The notes under the pieces were generated by a model. That model was not told the origin of the DNA and searched no databases. It worked only from the letters and a program-made list of their open reading frames with translations. 64,000 nucleotides of DNA from Neorhizobium petrolearium (GTDB taxonomy: Bacteria; Pseudomonadota; Alphaproteobacteria; Rhizobiales; Rhizobiaceae), in assembly GCF_017873175.1 (NCBI RefSeq), contig NZ_JAGGJW010000010.1, positions 186,001 through 250,000 of the forward strand, written 5' to 3'. The translations under genes and the position numbers were made by a program. This document shows, one piece after another, positions 1-7,704 of the stretch; positions within the stretch are counted from its first letter, which is position 1, and each line of letters begins with the position of its first letter.

Positions 1-764
1 GAAAGCGATTTCGCAGCGCGAAGCGTGGCGGTTAGCGGCGCGCCGGTGGGTGTGATGTCGAAGCCATCCTGCCGGCCGAGAACGGTGAGAACCGCCTTCA
101 AGTGTCCTCGATGATCGAAGACGGGGACAGCGATGGCGGAAAAATCCGGCACCGTGGCCGGCAAGGTTGCGGCATAGCCTTTCTCGCGTACCCCTGGAAG
201 ATCGGCGATGAATCGCTCAATCGAGGTTTCGCTCTCCCCGCCCTGCCGCATCATGGCGTGCAGATGGGGCTCCCATTCGTCTCGCGGAAGGTTCGCCATG
301 AAGGCGCGGCCCGTCGCCGTCGGCCAGAGGCGGACGAGCGAACCGACCTTGATTTCGTAGACACTGTCCGAGCGACCTTCGATCTTGTCGACCACGACCG
401 GCGCGTCACCGTTCCACACCGCAAGCGTCACCGTCTCGCCAAGTACGGCCGCGAGTTCCGAAATCGTCGAGCGAGCGAGGCTCAGGAAGTCGGTGCGGGA
501 AAGCGAGGCAAGCCCCAGTTGCAGCGCCGCATCGCCGAGGTCGTAGAGGCCGGAAATTCGATCCTGGACCACAAAGCCGGTGCGCACGAGGCTGACGAGA
601 TAACCATGCGCCATACTGGGCGTCATTCCTGCCGCAGCGGCAATGTCGTTCAGCCGCGTTGCACGGCCCGCATGCTGGATTGTCGCCAGCACACGCAAAC
701 CCTTTTCCAGCGACTGGATACCCGCACCCCTGGGGGCCGTTTCTTTATCTGCCGATATATCCAT
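1..764 (-). CDS. IclR-family transcriptional regulator, C-terminus cut by window edge
   Basis: Reading leftward from the ATG at 764, an uninterrupted frame of about 254 codons runs off the left edge. The N-terminus (residues about 14-75) has the IclR winged helix, with SLEKGLRVLATIQ and AAAAGMTPSMAHGYLVSLV. The rest matches the IclR ligand domain (AVWNGDAPVVVDKIEG, WPTATGRAFMANL, VREKGYAATLP, SAIAVPVFDHRG). IclR proteins are usually about 250-280 residues, so only a short tail is missing. It is divergent from the Rieske/amidohydrolase operon. A perfect palindrome in the 95-bp intergenic space is its likely operator, so it probably controls that operon in response to an aromatic acid or intermediate. 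The effector is unknown. Confidence 0.9.
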   Translation of the reverse strand, partial: MDISADKETAPRGAGIQSLEKGLRVLATIQHAGRATRLNDIAAAAGMTPSMAHGYLVSLVRTGFVVQDRISGLYDLGDAALQLGLASLSRTDFLSLARSTISELAAVLGETVTLAVWNGDAPVVVDKIEGRSDSVYEIKVGSLVRLWPTATGRAFMANLPRDEWEPHLHAMMRQGGESETSIERFIADLPGVREKGYAATLPATVPDFSAIAVPVFDHRGHLKAVLTVLGRQDGFDITPTGAPLTATLRAAKSL

Positions 765-776
765 ATCCCGCTCCGC

Positions 777-804
777 TTGACGTCCGCAGCCATCTTTATA
801 CAAT
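777..804 (+). promoter_or_regulatory. Candidate sigma-70 promoter of the Rieske operon
   Basis: TTGACG (777-782) and TACAAT (799-804) are separated by 16 bp, which puts the transcription start near 811, just before the palindrome at 815-835. The assignment is by eye from consensus only. Confidence 0.4.
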
Positions 805-814
805 ATAAGCGAAC

Positions 815-835
815 TATTTCAATAATATTGAAATA
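815..835. promoter_or_regulatory. Perfect 21-bp palindrome, probable IclR operator
   Basis: TATTTCAATA, a single central A, then TATTGAAATA form a perfect 10-1-10 inverted repeat. It lies between the divergent IclR gene and the Rieske gene, at or just downstream of the proposed start site. IclR dimers bind AT-rich palindromes of this size, so this is the best operator candidate. I did not see a second copy in the tctB/monooxygenase intergenic region. Confidence 0.6.
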
Positions 836-859
836 CACGCGAAGGAAGGGAGGAGAACC

Positions 860-1222
860 TTGGCGGAATATCTGGTCTGTTCGGAACATGAGATCGTTGA
901 TGGCGGCCGCAAGGTCGTCGCTTGTGGCGACAAGGAAATCGGCATCTTCCGGGTGAAGGGCGCGCTGCATGCCTGGCACAATATGTGCCCACACCGGCAG
1001 GGGCCGATCTGTCAGGGCCGCATCTATCCGGAGGTGGTCGAGCCGGTCGATGAGAACTGCGAGGTGCGTACGCTTCAGTACAATGAGGGAAACATGCACG
1101 TTGCCTGCCCTTGGCACGGCTGGGAATTCAACCTCGAGACCGGCAGGAATCCTGTGGGCCGCTACCGCCTGCACCGCGCTGAACTCGCGATCAGGGAGGG
1201 CCAGGTCTATGTCGTCCTCTGA
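860..1222 (+). CDS. Rieske [2Fe-2S] ferredoxin-like protein
   Basis: A 120-residue single-domain Rieske protein that starts at TTG (860) behind a strong AGGAGAA. The iron-sulfur ligands are visible as C43-P-H45 and C83-P-W-H86, followed by GWEFNLETG. The spacing between the two ligand pairs is about 37 residues, much longer than the 15-20 usual in Rieske ferredoxins; the extra segment (about 48-80) is charged and holds two more cysteines (C51, C67). It is the first gene of an operon with a small unknown protein, an amidohydrolase and a ThDP enzyme. It may pass electrons to an oxygenase encoded elsewhere, or serve the amidohydrolase in a non-classical way. No oxygenase alpha subunit lies beside it. 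Confidence 0.8.
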   Translation: MAEYLVCSEHEIVDGGRKVVACGDKEIGIFRVKGALHAWHNMCPHRQGPICQGRIYPEVVEPVDENCEVRTLQYNEGNMHVACPWHGWEFNLETGRNPVGRYRLHRAELAIREGQVYVVL

Positions 1223-1544
1223 TCAGAAACTGCGCAACGACCCTTATGGCTGGATCGAGGACGCGACGACCGAGATCGAGAAGGCAGCGACCGAACTCTT
1301 GGAAAACGGTGAGGCGTCGCGGATTTCCGACGAGGCGGTCGCGCGGATGATGACGGCGGCGATCCGGCTCTATGTGGCGAAAAGCGACGGCGAGGAGCGT
1401 ACCTTCAGGCCGCTCACCGGGGCCCGCGACGAGACGGTGACCGCAACCGAAGCGCTGTCTGCCGTCTCGGAAATCCTGAGGGCCCTGCATCTCGGCCCGA
1501 TGGAACTGGCGCTCTGGTACCGGCGCCGGCCTGACGAGCTTTAG
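1209..1544 (+). CDS. Small conserved-type protein of unknown function
   Basis: 111 residues; the ATG at 1209 overlaps the end of the Rieske gene by 14 bp, implying translational coupling. It is predicted mostly helical and acidic, with no membrane segment or cysteines. The C-terminal part (TATEALSAVSEILRALHLG followed by MELALWYRR) resembles, from memory, short proteins labelled recombinase-like helix-turn-helix that sit beside Rieske/amidohydrolase genes. That label is structural and says nothing about function. A role as partner or small subunit of the neighbouring Rieske protein or amidohydrolase is inferred only from overlap and position. Confidence 0.65.
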   Translation: MSSSDQKLRNDPYGWIEDATTEIEKAATELLENGEASRISDEAVARMMTAAIRLYVAKSDGEERTFRPLTGARDETVTATEALSAVSEILRALHLGPMELALWYRRRPDEL

Positions 1545-1583
1545 GAGCAAAATCCACACTCACTTTCGCTGGAGGAGGCGAAC

Positions 1584-2813
1584 ATGGATGTTTTGAACAA
1601 GGATCGCGTCCACGAACTGCCGGTGCAGGAGATCGACGTCTTCACCGATACGCGCGACATCCTCGCGCATGCCGAGAAGGCCGCCAAGCGGCGCGGCTTC
1701 CAGGACTGGCTGATCTGCGACGTGGATGCGCATCACACCGAGACCATCTCCTGGCACGAACTGGTGCAATATATAGAGGATCCGGTCATCCGCCATCAGG
1801 CGATGCTTTTCCACGACGAGAAGATGGGCACCGCATCCTATGGCCTCAACGGCGACATGGGCCTGAAATACCAGGATGTCGGCGGCCGCATTCCGCATCA
1901 GGCGGGTATTCGCGAAAAGGTCGATGACGGCATTCATCGGGACGTAACGCTAACCCGGCGAGCGATGAGCGCGCTTGGCGTCGATTACATGGTACTCTTC
2001 CCGACGCCGATGCTGACCCTCGGATTGCATCCACAGCCGGAAATGGAGGTCTATCTCGGCCGCGCCTATAACCGCTGGCTGATCGACAAGGTGCTGACCA
2101 AGGACGACCGCATCAAGACGCTCGCTTATCTGCCCTTCAACGTGCCCAAGGAGGCGGAGCGCACCATCGAGGAGTTTTCGGGTCAGCCCGGCGTCATCGG
2201 CTTCTGCGTGCCGTCGACGCGCCACAAGCCGGTCCACCATAACGACTATATGCGCGTCTATTCGATGCTGCAGGAACGCGATCTGCCGATCGCTTTCCAC
2301 GCCGCCTATCACTGGCAGGATCAGTCGCTTTCGACCATCAACCGTTTCCTTGGCATGCACGCGCTTGGCTTCGTCTGGTGCAACATGGTGCATCTGACAA
2401 ACTGGATACTCAACGGCATTCCGGAGCGCTTTCCGAAGCTCAAGAGCATCTGGGTGGAAAGCGGGCTTGCATGGGTGCCCTTCCTGATGCAGCGTCTCGA
2501 TGACCAGTATCTGATGCGGCCGTCCGAAGCGCCGCAACTGAAAAAATTGCCGAGCGAATACATGCGCGAGAGCTGCTGGTATACGACCCAGCCGATGGAA
2601 ACGACCAACATGAAGGCGCTGGAACTGACGCTCGACATGATCAACGCGGAAACACAGTTGCTCTTCGCTTCCGACTGGCCGCACTTCGACTTCGACCTGC
2701 CACAGGAAATCTACGACCTGCCGTTCCTCTCGGAACAGGCCAAGCGCAATATCCTCGGCCTCAATGCGGCAAGGCTGTTCAATCTCGACCCGACACCACG
2801 TAAGACATTGTAA
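1584..2813 (+). CDS. Amidohydrolase-2 family metal-dependent hydrolase/decarboxylase
   Basis: 409 residues, with a strong GGAGGAGG upstream of the ATG. The fold is that of the ACMSD/gamma-resorcylate decarboxylase branch of amidohydrolases (PF04909). The N-terminal metal motif appears as CDVDAHH (about 45-51), a barrel histidine as FHAAYHW (about 238-244), and the catalytic Asp in FASDWPHFDFD (about 359-369). Members remove a carboxyl group from aromatic or muconate-type acids, or hydrolyse rings, using Zn or Mn. It is larger than ACMSD (about 340 residues) because of an N-terminal extension of about 40. The operon context (Rieske, ThDP enzyme, TTT transporter) supports a role in breaking down an aromatic or cyclic acid; the substrate is unknown. 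Confidence 0.8.
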   Translation: MDVLNKDRVHELPVQEIDVFTDTRDILAHAEKAAKRRGFQDWLICDVDAHHTETISWHELVQYIEDPVIRHQAMLFHDEKMGTASYGLNGDMGLKYQDVGGRIPHQAGIREKVDDGIHRDVTLTRRAMSALGVDYMVLFPTPMLTLGLHPQPEMEVYLGRAYNRWLIDKVLTKDDRIKTLAYLPFNVPKEAERTIEEFSGQPGVIGFCVPSTRHKPVHHNDYMRVYSMLQERDLPIAFHAAYHWQDQSLSTINRFLGMHALGFVWCNMVHLTNWILNGIPERFPKLKSIWVESGLAWVPFLMQRLDDQYLMRPSEAPQLKKLPSEYMRESCWYTTQPMETTNMKALELTLDMINAETQLLFASDWPHFDFDLPQEIYDLPFLSEQAKRNILGLNAARLFNLDPTPRKTL

Positions 2814-2842
2814 TCAGGGGACTTGGGAAGGGGATCTGATCG

Positions 2843-4441
2843 ATGGCGATGACCGGAGGCGATGCGATCGCCGCTTCGCTGCGTGCACATGGCGTCAACA
2901 CCGTCTTCGGCATTCCGGGCGCCCAGCTCTATGGGCTGTTTGATGCGCTTCAACGCGACGGGATGCGGGTGATCACGCCGCGTCACGAGCAGACCTGCGC
3001 CTATATGGCCTTCGGTTATGCGCGCGCCTCCGGTCAAGCCGGGGTCTATTCCGTCGTGCCCGGCCCCGGCGTGCTGAACACGGCTGCCGCTTTGCTGACA
3101 GCCTGGGGATGCAACGAGCCGGTGCTTTGCCTGACCGGCCAGGTGCCGACCGCCTTCCTCGGCAAGGGCCGTGGCCATCTGCACGAAATGCGCGACCAGC
3201 GCGCCACTCTTGCAGGCATCGCCAAGTCCGCGGAGCGCGCCGAGAGGGCAGGGGAGGTTTCCGCTGCCGTCGCCCATGCCTTCCGCGAAATGCACTCGTT
3301 GAAACCCGGCCCGGCGACCGTGGAAATGCCTTGGGAGCAGTTCACTGCAGAGGGCGAGTTCGATATCGTTCGGCCATTGGAACGGCATCCCGATCCAGTT
3401 GCGGATGTGGTGATCGGCGAGGCGGCAAGGGCAATCGAAAAAGCCGAGCGGCCGATGATTTTCGTCGGCCCGGCCGGCTTCGAGGCTCGCGACGAGGTGC
3501 TGCGGCTTGCCGAACTCCTGCATGCGCCGGTGGTTGGCTTCCGTTCCGGCCGAGGTGTCGTTTCCAACCGCCATGAACTCGGCCTCACCATCGCCGAGGC
3601 ACGAAGGCTCTGGCCGAGCGTCGATTGCATCATCGGCATCGGCACACGATTGGAGGTGCCGAGCTGGCGCTGGCAGGCGCGGCCCGAAGTCCCGGTTGTG
3701 CGGTTGGAGATCGATGCGGAGGAACTGACCCGCATACCCTGTATGCTCGGCGTGCTTGGTCGGGCGAAGACGTCGCTCATTGTACTGCTTGAAGAGATTA
3801 GGCCCCGTATGGCCTCGCCGGACTGGCAGGCCTCGATTCGCAACGCCCGACTGGAAACGGCCGAAGCCATCAAGGAGATCAGCCCGCATTACAACTACCT
3901 TCAGGCGATCCGGCAGGCGCTGCCGGATGACGGCATCCTGGTGGAGGAGGTCTGCCAGGCGGGCTTCGCCTCCTGGTACTGCTATCCGGTCTACGAGCCG
4001 CGTACCTTCATCTCGACCGGCTTCGAAGGCACGCTCGGTTTCGGCTTTCCGACTGCGCTCGGCGTCAAGGTCGCACGGCCGGACGTGCCGGTCGTGTCGA
4101 TCGCCGGTGACGGCGGTTTCATGTTCGTCGCCCAGGAACTCGCGACCGCCGCGCAATACGGCATCGACGTCGTCACCGTCGTCTTCAACAATTCCGCCTT
4201 CGGCAACGTCAAGCGCGACCAGCAGCAGAATTTCAATGGCCGGCTGATCGGCGCCGAGCTCAGGAATCCCGATTTCGGCAAGCTGGCCGCCGCTTTCCAC
4301 GTGGACTTCGCCCGCGTGAGTGCCCCGGCCGAATTGCGCAAGGCGATCGAGACGGCGATGACCCGCGGCGGGCCATGGCTGATCGAAGTGCCGCTTTCGA
4401 TCGAAAATGAAGTAAGCCCGTGGAAATTTATCCACGGATAG
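2843..4441 (+). CDS. Thiamine diphosphate-dependent enzyme (acetolactate synthase/benzoylformate decarboxylase type)
   Basis: 532 residues with the three domains of ThDP decarboxylases: an N-terminal Pyr domain with the activating Glu in PRHEQT (about residue 49), a central Rossmann-like domain, and a C-terminal PP domain with the cofactor signature GDGGFMFVAQEL ending in VVFNNSAFGNV (about 430-455). It lies 29 bp after the amidohydrolase and closes the operon before a strong terminator. The family decarboxylates 2-oxo acids or ligates aldehydes; possible roles here include a 2-oxo acid from ring cleavage or side-chain shortening. I cannot separate the acetolactate synthase, benzoylformate decarboxylase and oxalyl-CoA-like branches by eye. 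Confidence 0.85.
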   Translation: MAMTGGDAIAASLRAHGVNTVFGIPGAQLYGLFDALQRDGMRVITPRHEQTCAYMAFGYARASGQAGVYSVVPGPGVLNTAAALLTAWGCNEPVLCLTGQVPTAFLGKGRGHLHEMRDQRATLAGIAKSAERAERAGEVSAAVAHAFREMHSLKPGPATVEMPWEQFTAEGEFDIVRPLERHPDPVADVVIGEAARAIEKAERPMIFVGPAGFEARDEVLRLAELLHAPVVGFRSGRGVVSNRHELGLTIAEARRLWPSVDCIIGIGTRLEVPSWRWQARPEVPVVRLEIDAEELTRIPCMLGVLGRAKTSLIVLLEEIRPRMASPDWQASIRNARLETAEAIKEISPHYNYLQAIRQALPDDGILVEEVCQAGFASWYCYPVYEPRTFISTGFEGTLGFGFPTALGVKVARPDVPVVSIAGDGGFMFVAQELATAAQYGIDVVTVVFNNSAFGNVKRDQQQNFNGRLIGAELRNPDFGKLAAAFHVDFARVSAPAELRKAIETAMTRGGPWLIEVPLSIENEVSPWKFIHG

Positions 4442-4473
4442 CCAGCAAGGATATCCAAGGCCTCGCAATGAAA

Positions 4474-4500
4474 AAGCCGGCGTTTCCGCCGGCTTCTTCT
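4474..4500. terminator. Rho-independent terminator, probably bidirectional
   Basis: A 9-bp stem AAGCCGGCG/CGCCGGCTT with loop TTTC (4483-4486) is flanked by A-rich and T-rich tracts. It lies between the convergent ThDP gene (+) and first TTT receptor gene (-), so it can serve both. Confidence 0.85.
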
Positions 4501-4602
4501 GTCTGGCCTTAGCTGCCGCACCAGCCCCTCGCTTTAGGCTCGGGGCGTTCGTCGTTGAATCGATTCACTGGATCGATTTCTCCAGCTTTGCCGGACCACT
4601 CC

Positions 4603-5586
4603 TCACTGCTGCGGAATCTGAGCGATCGCGACGTAGTCCTTCCACTCGGCGACGGTCTTCACCATCAGGGCCTGAGCTTCGGCAGGCGTGGAGATGTAGG
4701 GGTCGCCGCCCTGGTTGGCCAGGAACTTCTGGGTTTCCGGCTGCTGCAGAACGGTGTTGAACCAGCCGTTGATCTTGGTGGTGATGTCCTCTGGCGTATC
4801 CTTGGCAACCATGGCACCCCACCAGCCGAGCTGGTCGACATCGAAGCCCTGCTCTTTCAGCGTCGGGATGTCCGGGGCGCCCTTCATGCGTTCCGGCGAG
4901 GCGACGCCGAGAAGACGGAATCGGCCTTCACGCTGCTGTGCAAGGGCAAAGACCGGGTCGTAGGAACCGAAATCCATCGCGCCGCTGGTGATGTCGTTGA
5001 GAGAGTCGGCGGCGGTCTTGTACTGGACGGCAACCGTGTCGAGACCGGCCTTCTGCTTGTAGACTTCGGCCATAACCTTGCCCGAGGTGGCGTTGACGGC
5101 GTAGGAGCCGCCGTCACCCTTTTCCTTCATGGCGGCGGTCAGTTCCTTCAGGTCCTTATACGGCGCGTCCTTGGCGACGGCGATCATGAAGGCTTGCTTG
5201 TTGACGGTGGCAATCGTCATCAGGTCCTTGGCGACATCGATCGGCGGCTTCTTCATGATCCACATGTTGCCGGCGATCGAATTGCCGGAGTGAACGAAGA
5301 TCGTGTAGCCGTCCGGCTTGGAGCGGGCAGTATATTCGGCGGCAATGTTGCTCATCGCGCCCGGCTTGTTTTCGACAATGATCGTGGCGCCCGCAACCTT
5401 CGAAACCTTGTCCGCGAAATACCGGACGAGGACGTCGGCGCCGCTGCCGGCCGGGAAGGCGCAGACGAAGGTGATCGTCTGGTCCGGATAAGCAGCCTGG
5501 GCTGGAGTGACATGGGCAATCTGCGCTACCGCCAACATCGCCATGGCGGCGGTGGCTTGCGCGATCTTCTTAAGCCATTTTCTCAT
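4603..5586 (-). CDS. TTT transporter substrate-binding protein (Bug/TctC family), copy 1
   Basis: 327 residues with a Sec signal peptide (MRKWLKK basic start, hydrophobic core, cleavage near AQA-AYP). Bug hallmarks follow: ITFVCAFPAGSGADVLVRYF at the mature start, IIVENKPGA, ARSKPDGYTIFVHSG, and near the end QLGWWGAMVA and GGDPYISTPAEAQ. The protein is periplasmic and captures a carboxylated, often aromatic, substrate for the TctA/TctB membrane pair upstream in the same operon. It is the last of three tandem paralogs and is separated from copy 2 by a hairpin, so it may be expressed at a different level. The ligand cannot be deduced from sequence. Confidence 0.92.
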   Translation of the reverse strand: MRKWLKKIAQATAAMAMLAVAQIAHVTPAQAAYPDQTITFVCAFPAGSGADVLVRYFADKVSKVAGATIIVENKPGAMSNIAAEYTARSKPDGYTIFVHSGNSIAGNMWIMKKPPIDVAKDLMTIATVNKQAFMIAVAKDAPYKDLKELTAAMKEKGDGGSYAVNATSGKVMAEVYKQKAGLDTVAVQYKTAADSLNDITSGAMDFGSYDPVFALAQQREGRFRLLGVASPERMKGAPDIPTLKEQGFDVDQLGWWGAMVAKDTPEDITTKINGWFNTVLQQPETQKFLANQGGDPYISTPAEAQALMVKTVAEWKDYVAIAQIPQQ

Positions 5587-5623
5587 TTTTTATCTCCTAT
5601 GGCGGTTAGTAAGGGTACCTGAG

Positions 5624-5657
5624 AAAGACCCTCCGGCACTATGCGGAGAGGGCCTTT
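5624..5657 (-). terminator. Imperfect hairpin between receptor copies 2 and 1
   Basis: On the minus strand AAAGGCCCTCTCCG pairs with CGGAGGGTCTTT around a loop of about 8 nt, followed by a short T-rich run. It sits between the two receptor genes and probably causes partial termination or protects the upstream mRNA end. Confidence 0.55.
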
Positions 5658-5669
5658 CCAATCGGTTGA

Positions 5670-6650
5670 TTAATTTTGTGGAATCTTGGCTAAAGCCACA
5701 TAAGTTTTCCACTCGTCGACGGTCTTGGCGAGCAATGCCTGCCCCTCGTCCGGCGTGCCGATATAGACGTCGCCGCCGAACTTGCCGAGGAAGGCCACAG
5801 TGTCCGGTTGTTCCAGTATTTCGTTGAACAGCGCGTTGATCCTGGCGACGATCGGCTGCGGCGTCGCCTTCGGAACGAAGGAGCCCCACCAGCCGAGCTG
5901 GTCGATATCGTAACCCTGTTCCTTGGCCGTCGGTATGTCCGGAATCGACTTCAGCCGGACCGGCGAACCGGTGGCCAGGATACGCATACGCTTCTCGTTG
6001 GCCTGGGAGAGAGCGAAGACCGGATCATGGACGCCGTAATCGATCGCTCCGCTCAGCATGTCGTTGAGCGAGTCCTTGGCGTCCTTGAAGCTCACCTCGA
6101 CCGGCTCTACGCCGGCGACCTGCTTGTAGACTTCGCCGAGAACCTTACCGGATGTCGCCGCCGTCGCATAACTGGCATTGGCGCCCTTCTGCTTCAGCAT
6201 CGCCGTCAGGTCCTTCATGTCCTTGATCGGGCTGTCATAGGCTACGACGAACATGAAAGCCTGCTTGTTGATGAAGGACGTCGTCTGCAGTTCCTTCACC
6301 ACATCGATCGGCGGGTTCTTGAAGAGCGACATGTTGGCGGCCGTCGATGTACCCGAGTGGACGTAGATCGTATAGCCGTCAGGCTTGACGCGGGCCGTAT
6401 ACTGCGCGGCGATATTGCCCGCTGCCCCCGGCTTGTTTTCGACGATGACCGTCTGGCCCGAGACCTTGGCGAACTTGTCCGCGAAAAAGCGGACAAGAAC
6501 ATCGGCGCCACTGCCGGCCGGGAAGGCGCAGATAAAGGTGATCTGGCCATTCGGATAAGCATCCTGTGCGAATGCGCCGGCAGGGGTCAGCGCGGCCGCG
6601 GCCGCCAGAACCATGAGACTTCGGCGTGTGATATCGGTATTGATCGGCAT
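5670..6650 (-). CDS. TTT transporter substrate-binding protein (Bug family), copy 2
   Basis: 326 residues from the ATG at 6650, which follows GGAGGAC; an in-frame start 27 bp further upstream has no good ribosome site. The N-terminus reads DITRRSLMVLAAAAAL, a twin-arginine-like signal, with cleavage near AFAQ. The mature part is very like copies 1 and 3 (ITFICAFPAGSGADVLVRFF, VIVENKPGAAGNIAAQYTA, DQLGWWGSFVP), pointing to recent duplication. It is a periplasmic ligand capture component of the TTT system. Different signal types in a tandem set suggest the copies are not simply redundant. Confidence 0.92.
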   Translation of the reverse strand: MPINTDITRRSLMVLAAAAALTPAGAFAQDAYPNGQITFICAFPAGSGADVLVRFFADKFAKVSGQTVIVENKPGAAGNIAAQYTARVKPDGYTIYVHSGTSTAANMSLFKNPPIDVVKELQTTSFINKQAFMFVVAYDSPIKDMKDLTAMLKQKGANASYATAATSGKVLGEVYKQVAGVEPVEVSFKDAKDSLNDMLSGAIDYGVHDPVFALSQANEKRMRILATGSPVRLKSIPDIPTAKEQGYDIDQLGWWGSFVPKATPQPIVARINALFNEILEQPDTVAFLGKFGGDVYIGTPDEGQALLAKTVDEWKTYVALAKIPQN

Positions 6651-6685
6651 GTAGTCCTCCCTCGATGCCGGGTTCACTCCTCAAG

Positions 6686-7672
6686 CTAGTTCTGCGGTAT
6701 CTTCGCCGTCGCCACATAGCCGCGCCACTCCTCGACGGTCTTGGCCAGAAGCTCGTCGACCTCCTTGGGCGTGCCCGTATAGACGTCGCCTCCGAACTTG
6801 TTCAGGAACGCCTCTGTTTCCGGCTTGTCGAGCACTTGCCTGAACAGCGCGTTCAGTTTCATGACGATGTCGTCGGGGGTTTGGGCGGGTACGAAGACTC
6901 CCCACCAGCCGAGCTGGTCGACATTGAGGCCGTATTCCTTGAGCGCCGGAATATCCGGGGTCGATTTCATCCGCTGCGGAGAACCGACGGCAAGGATGCG
7001 AACCCGTCCTTCACGGTGTTGGCTGAGCGCGAAAACCGGATCGAGCGCGGCAAAGTCGAGCTGGCCGCTGACGATATCGTTCAGCGAGTCCGGACCGGTC
7101 TTATAGGAGACTTCCGTCGCTTCGACACCGGCGAGCTGCTTGTAGACCTCGGCGAGCACCTTGCCGGACGTCGCGGTCGAGCCATAGGTAGCGTCGCCAC
7201 CCTTGGCTTTCAGATGCTGGGTCAGTTCATTGACATCCTTGATCGGCGAATCGGCCGCGACAACGATCATGAACGGCTGCTTGTTGATGAACTGGACGCC
7301 GCGAAGCGCCTTGGTCACGTCGATCGGCGGCTTCTTGAACAGCGACATGTTCGCAGCAGTCGACGTTCCGGAATGAACGTAGACCGTATAGCCGTCCGGC
7401 TTGGCGCGGGCGACGTATTCGGCGGCAATATTGCCGTTGGCGCCCGGCTTGTTCTCGACGATCACCGTCTGTTTCGCAACCGCCGCCACCTTTTCGGAAA
7501 AATAGCGGACCAGGACGTCCGCGCCGCTACCGGCCGGAAAGGCGCATACGAAGGTGACCGTATCGCTGGGATAGGTATTGGACTGGGCGAGCGAGACACC
7601 TGGCAGAGCGGCGGCCACCATGGCCGCCGCTACGAAGGTGCGTCGCTTCAGTTTCGGATGTTGTGCAGTCAT
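6686..7672 (-). CDS. TTT transporter substrate-binding protein (Bug family), copy 3
   Basis: 328 residues from the ATG at 7672 behind GGAGGAGCC. The signal region LKRRTFVAAAMVAAA is twin-arginine-like, with cleavage near LAQS. Bug core motifs match its neighbours: VTFVCAFPAGSGADVLVRYF, VIVENKPGANGNIAAEYVA, DQLGWWGVFVP, GGDVYTGTP. It is the receptor gene nearest to tctA and separated from it by only 32 bp, so it is probably the primary receptor of this operon. The gene order is tctB-tctA-receptor3-receptor2-receptor1 on the minus strand. Confidence 0.92.
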   Translation of the reverse strand: MTAQHPKLKRRTFVAAAMVAAALPGVSLAQSNTYPSDTVTFVCAFPAGSGADVLVRYFSEKVAAVAKQTVIVENKPGANGNIAAEYVARAKPDGYTVYVHSGTSTAANMSLFKKPPIDVTKALRGVQFINKQPFMIVVAADSPIKDVNELTQHLKAKGGDATYGSTATSGKVLAEVYKQLAGVEATEVSYKTGPDSLNDIVSGQLDFAALDPVFALSQHREGRVRILAVGSPQRMKSTPDIPALKEYGLNVDQLGWWGVFVPAQTPDDIVMKLNALFRQVLDKPETEAFLNKFGGDVYTGTPKEVDELLAKTVEEWRGYVATAKIPQN

Positions 7673-7704
7673 TTGGCTCCTCCTTCCAAAATGGTGCGAG
7701 ATAT

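Noticed and set aside
2711..4468. A 585-codon minus-strand frame opposite the ThDP gene
   Set aside because: Same reason: antisense shadow of a well-supported gene; no domain, and it crosses the convergent terminator region.
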